DNA from: Actinomycetota bacterium
Lineage (GTDB): Bacteria; Actinomycetota; Thermoleophilia; Gaiellales; Gaiellaceae
Direction: 5' to 3'
DNA: 64,000 bases
NCBI GenBank assembly: GCA_005884005.1
Contig: VAWI01000002.1
Span: 1-64,000, forward strand
Of the stretch, positions 57,472 through 64,000 are shown piece after piece. The notes beneath the pieces are model-generated. The model had not been told where the DNA came from. It searched no databases and saw only the letters and a program-made list of their open reading frames with translations. Within the stretch, counting starts at the first letter, position 1. Every line of letters starts with the position of its first letter. The position numbers and the translations under genes were made by a program.

Positions 57472-58104
57472 TCAGCATCCGCCTGCGTCGTCAAAGGCAA
57501 CCGTCCTGTCGGCCAACCGCCGAGTTCGGGCGACTAGCTCTGCGTTTGGGAGGTCGCTCTCGTCGACGTGCCGCACGGAGTCTGCTTCGGAACGGCCACC
57601 GGCGATTTGCCGCTCGATCAGGCGGCGGCGCAGGACGTCACGCGGCGCATCGATGTACCAGACCTCGTCGAGCAGCTGACTTACTTCGCGCCACCAGGGC
57701 CGATTCAGCAGCAGGTAGTTCCCCTCGGTGATCACCAACTTCGTCTCGGGCCCGATCGGGATCGCGTCGGCGACCGTCTCTTCGGCCGTGCGGTCGAAGT
57801 CTGGCCAGAGGACCGTGGCGGCGTGCTCGTCCCGAAGCTGTCGCAAGAATTCGACGAACGCCCGGGCGTCGAACGTCTGTGGCGCGCCCTTGACCGAACG
57901 GAGCCCGAGCAGATCGAGCGTCTCGTTCGAAAGATGAAATCCATCGAGCGGCGCGACCACGGCGGCCGCTGAACCGCGTTCCTCGGCGACCGCCGCCGCG
58001 AGCGCGCCCGCCAGCGTCGACTTGCCGGCACCCGGCGGGCCGGTGATGCCGAGGATGAACCGCCTGCTCGAGGCGTCGGCTGCCGCGAGAAGCTCGTCTC
58101 CCAG
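57472..58104 (-). CDS. P-loop sugar/nucleoside kinase-like protein (FrcK/PanK-type), start uncertain
   Basis: The product has a P-loop (ILGITGPPGAGKSTLAGAL), then VVAPLDGFHLSNETLDLLG with the DGFH motif of uridine kinase/phosphoribulokinase-like enzymes, WPDFDRTAEETVADAIPI, VITEGNYLLL and DAPRDVLRRRLIERQ. The P-loop frame is open back to the preceding stop codon but contains no ATG, GTG or TTG; the first usual start (GTG 57960) lies after the P-loop. I place the start at a CTG (58104) tentatively. It is the last gene of a FrcBCA-like transporter operon, where FrcK kinases of this type are known. Confidence 0.75.
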   Translation of the reverse strand: MGDELLAAADASSRRFILGITGPPGAGKSTLAGALAAAVAEERGSAAAVVAPLDGFHLSNETLDLLGLRSVKGAPQTFDARAFVEFLRQLRDEHAATVLWPDFDRTAEETVADAIPIGPETKLVITEGNYLLLNRPWWREVSQLLDEVWYIDAPRDVLRRRLIERQIAGGRSEADSVRHVDESDLPNAELVARTRRLADRTVAFDDAGGC

Positions 58105-58141
58105 GCGTCGAACGACCGGGTCCGCCCCCTTCCCGGGAGGC

Positions 58142-59167
<1,026 letters not shown>

Positions 59168-59201
59168 GTGACGCTCCAGTCTTTCGCCGGGATGGTCGCT
59201 G

Positions 59202-60026
59202 TCATGCATCCTCCTCGGGCAGCTCCGCGGGCGGGCCCTCCTTGATGAGCGCCTGCTCGAGCTCGCCGCGCGTCGCGCCGGTCATGATCGCCACCGCCTC
59301 GGGCATCGTGTGGGTTTGCGGCGTCACGACCGCGACGCGCTTGCCGAGCCGCATGATCTGGATCCGGTCCGCAAGCTCGAACACATGGGGCATGTCGTGG
59401 CTGATCAGAATCACCGGCAGGCCGCGCTCGCGAACGCGGAGGATCAGGTCAATCACCTGGCGGGTCTCCTTGACTCCGAGCGCCGCAGTCGGCTCGTCCA
59501 TGATCGCCACCCGCTCGGCCCACTTCGCGGCGCGCGCGACCGCGACGCCCTGTCGCTGGCCGCCGGAAAGATTCTCGACGGGCTGGCCCATCGATTGGAC
59601 GCCGATCTTGAGCTCCTGCAGGTGGCGGGCAGCGTCGCGGCGCATCGACCGTTTCGCCAGCATGCGAAGGGCGAGCCCGAGCGGTCCTCGTCTGCGGGCC
59701 TCCCGGCCCAAGAAGATGTTGGAGGCGATGTCGAGCGAGGGAGCGACCGCGAGATCCTGGTAGACGGTCTCGATGCCTGCGCTCCGCGCATCGCCGGGAG
59801 TGCGGAAACGAACGCGCTTCCCGTCGAGACGGATCTCTCCCTCGTCCGGCTGTAGGGCTCCCGAGAGCGCCTTGATCAGCGTCGACTTGCCGGCTCCGTT
59901 GTCGCCGATGACGGCGACGATCTCGTCCGGATAGAGCTCGAAATCGACTCCGTCGAGCGCGACGACCTGCCCGTACCGCTTAGCTAGCCCGCGCGCCTCG
60001 AGGATCGGCTGCTGTGGCTCGCTCAC
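59202..60026 (-). CDS. sugar ABC transporter ATPase, single-domain (FrcA-like)
   Basis: The 274-residue ATPase has Walker A (GDNGAGKSTLIKALSGAL), signature (NLSGGQRQGVAVARAA) and Walker B (VAIMDEPTAALGV). Ribose-type ATPases usually have two such domains in about 500 residues; this one has a single domain like FrcA of fructose transporters. The GTG start overlaps the permease stop (GTGA). It drives uptake with the adjacent permease and binding protein. Confidence 0.9.
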   Translation of the reverse strand: MSEPQQPILEARGLAKRYGQVVALDGVDFELYPDEIVAVIGDNGAGKSTLIKALSGALQPDEGEIRLDGKRVRFRTPGDARSAGIETVYQDLAVAPSLDIASNIFLGREARRRGPLGLALRMLAKRSMRRDAARHLQELKIGVQSMGQPVENLSGGQRQGVAVARAAKWAERVAIMDEPTAALGVKETRQVIDLILRVRERGLPVILISHDMPHVFELADRIQIMRLGKRVAVVTPQTHTMPEAVAIMTGATRGELEQALIKEGPPAELPEEDA

Positions 60027-61048
60027 AACCGCCTCCTGTGCGTGAGCTGGTCGACCGCGACAGCGAGGATCACGAGGACGCCCGTGACGAGGTACTGATA
60101 GATCACCTCGACGCCGATCAGCGTGAGGCCGTTGCGGAAGATGCCGACGATGATGGCTCCGATCAACGTCCCGATCACCGTTCCGCGCCCACCGAACAGG
60201 CTCGTGCCACCGAGAACAACGGCTGTGATCGAGTCGAGGTTCTCGGTCGTCTGGCCGGCGTTCGGATCGCCGAGCTCGGTCCGCGAGACCAGCAACCAGG
60301 CGGCGATCCCGTACATGAGGCCCGCGACCGTGTAGACGCTGAGGAGGACGCGCCAGGTCTTGATGCCGGTCAGCCGGGCGGCTTCGGGATTGTCCCCGGT
60401 CGCGTAGACATGCCGGCCCCAAGCCGTTTGCGTGAGCGAAAACCAGGCTAAGCCGAAGAGGACGAACATCAGCACGACGCCGTAGGTGATCTCGGTGTGC
60501 CCGACCGTGAACGTCCGGCCGAAGAAGAGCAGCTGGCTGGGCAGCGTCGACGCCCCCGAAGTGCCCGGAGGGTATGTCAGGTCCTTCGAGACGATGTGGG
60601 TCAAAGCGAAGGCGATGTTGAGCGTTCCGAGCGTGACGATGAACGCGGGCAACCTCACCCCCGTCACCAGCGCCCCGTTGAGAACGCCGAAGGCGACGCA
60701 GGCGAGGATTCCGAGCGCGATCGCAGTCAGCGGGCTGAAGCCCTGGTCGATCGCGAACTTCGTCATCACGATCTGCCCGAACGCCATCACGGTTCCCACG
60801 GAGAGATCGATCCCGGCCGTCAGGATCACGAGCGTCTGGCCAATCGCGAGCACGCCGACGACCATCACCTGCTGCAGCACAAGCGAGAGGTTCGGGCCCT
60901 GCAGGAAGCGGTCGCTCTTCAGCGAGAAGAACGCCATCGTCAGCAGCAGCGCGAGGAACGGCCCGACGGCCGGCGCCGCCAGGAAGCGGCGAATCCACTC
61001 GAGCGGAGACGGGGCGCGCGCTGGCTGGGCTGAGGTTTCCGAGGTCAA
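60023..61048 (-). CDS. sugar ABC transporter permease (RbsC/FrcC family)
   Basis: The 341-residue membrane protein has nine to ten helices and family motifs GQTLVILTAGIDLSVGTVMAFG and GRHVYATGDNPEAARLTGI, typical of ribose/fructose/xylose permeases. The start is a TTG at 61048. It follows a stable hairpin after the binding-protein gene, an arrangement that usually gives more binding protein than permease. Confidence 0.92.
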   Translation of the reverse strand: MTSETSAQPARAPSPLEWIRRFLAAPAVGPFLALLLTMAFFSLKSDRFLQGPNLSLVLQQVMVVGVLAIGQTLVILTAGIDLSVGTVMAFGQIVMTKFAIDQGFSPLTAIALGILACVAFGVLNGALVTGVRLPAFIVTLGTLNIAFALTHIVSKDLTYPPGTSGASTLPSQLLFFGRTFTVGHTEITYGVVLMFVLFGLAWFSLTQTAWGRHVYATGDNPEAARLTGIKTWRVLLSVYTVAGLMYGIAAWLLVSRTELGDPNAGQTTENLDSITAVVLGGTSLFGGRGTVIGTLIGAIIVGIFRNGLTLIGVEVIYQYLVTGVLVILAVAVDQLTHRRRL

Positions 61049-61087
61049 TCTAGTCCCGAAGAGCCGATCCTAGGACGCCATGATCCG

Positions 61088-61127
61088 ACCGCGACCGGAG
61101 AGCGAACAGCTGCCCTCCGGTCGCGGT
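61088..61127 (-). terminator. hairpin between binding-protein and permease genes
   Basis: A 13-bp perfect stem (ACCGCGACCGGAG and its complement) with a 14-base loop lies in the 100-bp gap. It has no T-tract. It probably blocks mRNA decay or lets only part of transcription pass from the binding-protein gene into the transporter genes. Confidence 0.65.
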
Positions 61128-61148
61128 GGGTGTGAGGGGTCTACCTTC

Positions 61149-62183
61149 CTAGCCCCAGCAGTTTGCGAGGCCGTACTTGACGGTTTTGGATCTGACGCCC
61201 ACAAGCGCCTTCTTCGCGATCAGGTTGACGCCGGTGTCGGTGTAGCCGCGTGGCTTGATACCGGTCTTCGCGTACTTGACAACGGCAGCGACGCCCCGCG
61301 AGGCCATCAGGAGCGGGTACTGCTGCGAGGTCGCGTCGATGACCCCGGCTCTGACGTTTCGCACGCCGGCGCAACCACCGTCGACCGAGACGATCGTCGT
61401 GGCGGACTGCGTCTTGCCGGCGTTCTTCAACGCGGTCCAGGCGCCTGCGGCGCTGGGCTCGTTGATCGTGTAGACGACGTTGATGTTCGGGTTCTTCTGG
61501 AGACAGTTCTCCATCGCCGTCTGCGACGTTGCCGTCTGACCCTCGCCGTTGCCGACGCAGGCGATCTGGCTGTTGCTGCCCTTGATCCCGAACCCCTTCA
61601 GGAAGCCGTTGTGTCGCAGGGCTCCCACCGACGACCCGGCGTGCTCGTCGAGCATCCCGATCGTCACTTTCTTGCCCTTCGTCGCGGCGCGCGCGTACTT
61701 GCCGATCAGGACTCCCGCGTTGAAGTTGTTCGTCGCGAAGAGGGCGTTCGTCGCGCTCTGCGGAACGGTTGGCGAGTCCAGAGCGATCACGACGACGCCT
61801 TTCTTCCGCGCCTTCGCGATCGCGGCGTTTTCGGCCTTCCCGTCCGCGACCGTGATCAGGATCCCCTTCACGCCGGCGGTCGTCATGTTCTCGATCGCCG
61901 CAATCTCGCCCGCGTTGTCGGAGCTGCTCTTGCCGGCCGCGTACATAAGGGTTGCGCCGAGTCGCTTCGCCGCCTTCGTCGCCCCGGCGTGCATCTTGAC
62001 GAAGAACGGGTTGGTGGCGTCCTTCGTGATCAGCCCGACCTTGATGTTCGCGCTCTTTGACGCTGTCGTGGCGGACGCGGCGGCGACGATCGCCGACGTG
62101 GCCACAACGACTGCGAGGAGCGCTACCGCGAGACCCAGTGTCCGTCGTGTTGGACGCCTGAGCTGCCTCTGCGGATCGCGCAT
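61149..62183 (-). CDS. sugar ABC transporter substrate-binding protein (FrcB/RbsB family)
   Basis: The 344-residue exported protein has a signal region (LGLAVALLAVVVATSAIVAAASA) and the periplasmic-binding fold of the ribose/fructose group: IKVGLITKDATNPFFVKMHAGATKAAKRLG, IVALDSPTVPQ-like (VIALDSPTVPQSATNALFAT), and VVYTINEPSAAGAW. It captures a sugar for the FrcA/FrcC-like transporter. The ATG at 62183 has GGGAGG six bases upstream. A LacI-type operator covers its promoter. Confidence 0.9.
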   Translation of the reverse strand: MRDPQRQLRRPTRRTLGLAVALLAVVVATSAIVAAASATTASKSANIKVGLITKDATNPFFVKMHAGATKAAKRLGATLMYAAGKSSSDNAGEIAAIENMTTAGVKGILITVADGKAENAAIAKARKKGVVVIALDSPTVPQSATNALFATNNFNAGVLIGKYARAATKGKKVTIGMLDEHAGSSVGALRHNGFLKGFGIKGSNSQIACVGNGEGQTATSQTAMENCLQKNPNINVVYTINEPSAAGAWTALKNAGKTQSATTIVSVDGGCAGVRNVRAGVIDATSQQYPLLMASRGVAAVVKYAKTGIKPRGYTDTGVNLIAKKALVGVRSKTVKYGLANCWG

Positions 62184-62208
62184 GTGATACCTCCCTTGCC
62201 CGTGGTTG

Positions 62209-62251
62209 TGGTACCGATAACACGTTTGCGACGCATTAGTCAAGCCAAACT
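62209..62251 (-). promoter_or_regulatory. sugar operon promoter with LacI-type operator
   Basis: On the minus strand TTGACT is followed at 16-17 bp by GTTATC/TTATCG as a -10. The 14-bp operator TGGTACCGATAACA (62209-62222, central CG) overlaps this -10, so bound repressor would block polymerase. Confidence 0.7.
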
Positions 62252-62260
62252 CGCTTGGTT

Positions 62261-62298
62261 TACGAAGGCCTCCGCTGTACTCTGTGGTACCGCTACCA
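62261..62298 (+). promoter_or_regulatory. promoter and operator of the LacI-family gene
   Basis: TTGGTT, a 17-bp spacer and TACTCT form the plus-strand promoter. The operator TGGTACCGCTACCA (62285-62298) lies directly after the -10 over the expected start. It matches the divergent operator at 62209-62222 at 12 of 14 positions and has the central CG expected for LacI-family repressors. Confidence 0.7.
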
Positions 62299-62308
62299 AG
62301 GATTAGGA

Positions 62309-63346
62309 GTGAGCGCGAACTCAGCCGACGTGACGATCAGGGACGTCGCCTCCCTCGCCGGCGTCTCGCCGATGACCGTGTCGAGGGTGATCAACGAGAG
62401 CGATCGCGTCAGCCCGGACACGCAGCGCCGTGTCGAGAAGGCGATCGCCGAGCTCGGCTACATACCGAGCCGGCTCGCGCGTGGATTGAGCGCCCGCCGG
62501 ACCGGGACGCTCGCCGTGATCGTGCCCGACGTCGCCAATCCGTTTTTCACGATGGTCGTTCGCGCGGCCGAGGACGTCGCGCGGCGGTCCGCCTACCGCG
62601 TCATCCTCTGCGACACGCGCGCCGACCTCGCGGTCGAGCGCGACGTGATCGAGGAGCTGATCGCCCACCGCGTCGAGGGGATCGCGATTGCCCCGGTTAG
62701 CGACCGCTCGAAGCCGCACCTGGCTCGCCTCGCCAGGTTCCGAGTGCCGTTCGTGTTGATCGACCGGACGGTCGCCGGAATCGAATGCGACGCAGTCGTC
62801 GGCGACAGCGTCGGCGGCGCGCAGCAGCTCGTGGAGCATCTGATACGGCTCGGCCACCGGCGCATCGGTTTGATCGTCGAAGCCGATGAGGTCTCGAGCG
62901 CACGTGAGCGCCGTCAGGGATACGAGTCGGCCCTGAGGGCCGCAGGGCTGCCGCTCGACCCGGCGCTCGTCGAGGTGGCAACCCCGGATCCCGACGGCGG
63001 GCTCGAGGCGATGGGCCGGCTCCTTTCGAGCGAAGACCGCCCGTCAGCCGTGTTCGCGGTCAACAACCTCGTCGCGCTGGGCGCGATTGAGGCTGTGCGG
63101 AACACGGGCCTCGACGTCCCGGACGACGTCGCGCTCGTCTGCTTCGACGACATCGAGTTCGCGTCGCGGCTCTACCCGTTCCTGACCGCGTTGGAGCAGC
63201 CGGCGGAGACGTTCGGGACTCTCGGAACGCGACTGCTGCTGGACCGGATCGAGGGCCGCGGCCCGGCTCGCGACCACGTCGTCGTGCTGCCGGGTCAGCT
63301 GACCGTCCGCCGGTCATGCGGCGCCCAGGCGGTCGGAGCCGCTTGA
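62309..63346 (+). CDS. LacI-family transcriptional repressor
   Basis: The 345-residue protein has the LacI N-terminal helix-turn-helix ([43 protein letters not shown]), the hinge ([21 protein letters not shown]) and a periplasmic-binding-like sensor domain ([24 protein letters not shown]). It should repress the divergent sugar transporter operon and itself until the sugar or its phosphate binds. The GTG at 62309 has its GGAG too close to be ideal; GTG 62330 is an alternative. Its TGA overlaps the TTG of the ROK kinase gene. Confidence 0.92.
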   Translation: MSANSADVTIRDVASLAGVSPMTVSRVINESDRVSPDTQRRVEKAIAELGYIPSRLARGLSARRTGTLAVIVPDVANPFFTMVVRAAEDVARRSAYRVILCDTRADLAVERDVIEELIAHRVEGIAIAPVSDRSKPHLARLARFRVPFVLIDRTVAGIECDAVVGDSVGGAQQLVEHLIRLGHRRIGLIVEADEVSSARERRQGYESALRAAGLPLDPALVEVATPDPDGGLEAMGRLLSSEDRPSAVFAVNNLVALGAIEAVRNTGLDVPDDVALVCFDDIEFASRLYPFLTALEQPAETFGTLGTRLLLDRIEGRGPARDHVVVLPGQLTVRRSCGAQAVGAA

Positions 63347-64000
63347 CCGTCTACGGCGGCATCGAGGCCGGCGGGTCGAAATGGGAATGCGCGATCGGGA
63401 CGGGCCCGGACGACCTCCGTGCGACCACCACGCTTCCGACGACCACTCCCCCCGAGACGATCGACCGAGCGGTTGCCTTCTTCGAGCGCGAAGGGCCGGT
63501 CGACGCGATCGGAATCGGCTCGTTCGGGCCGCTCGATGGAAACCGGGCCTCCCCCACCTGGGGGTACATCACGACGACGCCCAAGCCTGGATGGGCTCAG
63601 ACCGATGTCGGCAGTGAGATCGGCCGCCGGCTCGCGGTCCCTGTCGCGTTCGACACGGACGTGAATGCGGCAGCGCTCGGGGAGCACCGATGGGGGGCGA
63701 CGCAGGGCCTCGACACGTCCTGTTACATCACCGTCGGCACGGGCATCGGTGGCGGCGGCATGGTCGAGGGCAAGCTCATGCACGGTCTGATGCATCCGGA
63801 GTTCGGCCACATGCGAATCCCTCACGACCGAGATGCGGACCCGTTCCCAGGCATCTGTCCCTACCACGGGGACTGCTGGGAAGGCCTGGCCTCGGGCCGC
63901 GCGATCGAATCGCGGTGGGGGAAGCAATCGGCCGAGCTCGCCGACGACGTGGCCTGGGACCTGGAGGCCCAGTACCTCGGGCTCGGGCTCGTCAGCGTCA
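63343..64000 (+). CDS. ROK-family sugar kinase (fructokinase-like), cut by the window edge
   Basis: About 219 codons are present and the gene runs off the right end. The N-terminal phosphate-binding motif [15 protein letters not shown], the catalytic segment [33 protein letters not shown] and the zinc/sugar region HPEFGHMRI...[22 protein letters not shown] match bacterial fructokinases of the ROK family. The start is TTG, overlapping the LacI-family stop (TTGA). It should phosphorylate the sugar brought in by the divergent transporter, most likely fructose or mannose. Confidence 0.9.
   Translation, partial: MTVYGGIEAGGSKWECAIGTGPDDLRATTTLPTTTPPETIDRAVAFFEREGPVDAIGIGSFGPLDGNRASPTWGYITTTPKPGWAQTDVGSEIGRRLAVPVAFDTDVNAAALGEHRWGATQGLDTSCYITVGTGIGGGGMVEGKLMHGLMHPEFGHMRIPHDRDADPFPGICPYHGDCWEGLASGRAIESRWGKQSAELADDVAWDLEAQYLGLGLVSV

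Noticed and set aside
59202-60998. 598-residue fusion of permease-like and ATPase sequence
   Set aside because: The first 320 codons are an out-of-frame reading of the permease gene; the ATPase has its own GTG at 60026 overlapping the permease stop.

Overview
The window is a high-GC bacterial chromosome segment. Three things point to a soil or environmental actinobacterium, most likely of the Thermoleophilia (Gaiella/Solirubrobacter relatives): a fused two-domain FO synthase for coenzyme F420 with F420-type flavin enzymes nearby, the comEA-comEC-holA/rpsT gene order, and many ECF sigma factors and proline-rich single-pass surface proteins. This placement is inference from gene content and composition. 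No rRNA, tRNA, CRISPR array or intact transposon was seen.

Layout. 0-8.3 kb holds housekeeping genes: rpsT, then leftward comEA-comEC-holA, an ECF sigma/membrane partner pair, and leuS behind a leucine-codon attenuator. 8.4-16.8 kb: cupin, structured repeat copy A, fbiC, a membrane protein, and a complete branched-chain amino-acid-type ABC operon livG-livF-livH-livM-SBP, with a structured RNA between livF and livH that can mask the livH ribosome-binding site. 16.9-22.2 kb: DUF255 thioredoxin-like protein, VOC protein, GNAT acetyltransferase, HMG-CoA-lyase-like enzyme, two PPOX/F420-type proteins and a secreted HExxH protein. 22.3-28.9 kb: L,D-transpeptidase and two giant paralogous surface repeat proteins. 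29-33.4 kb: MFS transporter with a divergent NrtR-like regulator, a small-ORF locus with paired palindromes, rsgA and a Rieske oxygenase. 33.6-48.0 kb: large secreted proteins, a candidate small RNA with its own promoter and terminator, a beta-phosphoglucomutase/GH65 disaccharide phosphorylase pair, a YcaQ-like protein, haemolysin III, a phosphotransfer-defective two-component pair, structured repeat copy B and a subtilase. 48.1-52.6 kb: diguanylate cyclase, a membrane-tethered ECF sigma factor with a proline-rich neighbour, and a cytochrome-b-like membrane protein.

52.6-57.5 kb is the most coherent accessory unit. A decayed OmpR-type regulator/kinase is followed by a tightly overlapping operon: membrane stub, ApbE flavin transferase, ferric-reductase-like haem membrane protein with an external FMN-type domain, NuoF-like flavin/Fe-S protein and ferredoxin. 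It reads as a transmembrane electron-transfer chain. Its promoter, the regulator's promoter and a distant secreted-protein promoter share 11-bp-phased TCTCA-type direct repeats.

57.5-64 kb is a FrcBCA/K-like sugar system: substrate-binding protein, permease, single-domain ATPase, aldo/keto reductase and P-loop kinase run leftward; a LacI-family repressor and a ROK sugar kinase run rightward. Matching 14-bp operators lie over both divergent promoters. The ROK gene runs off the right edge.
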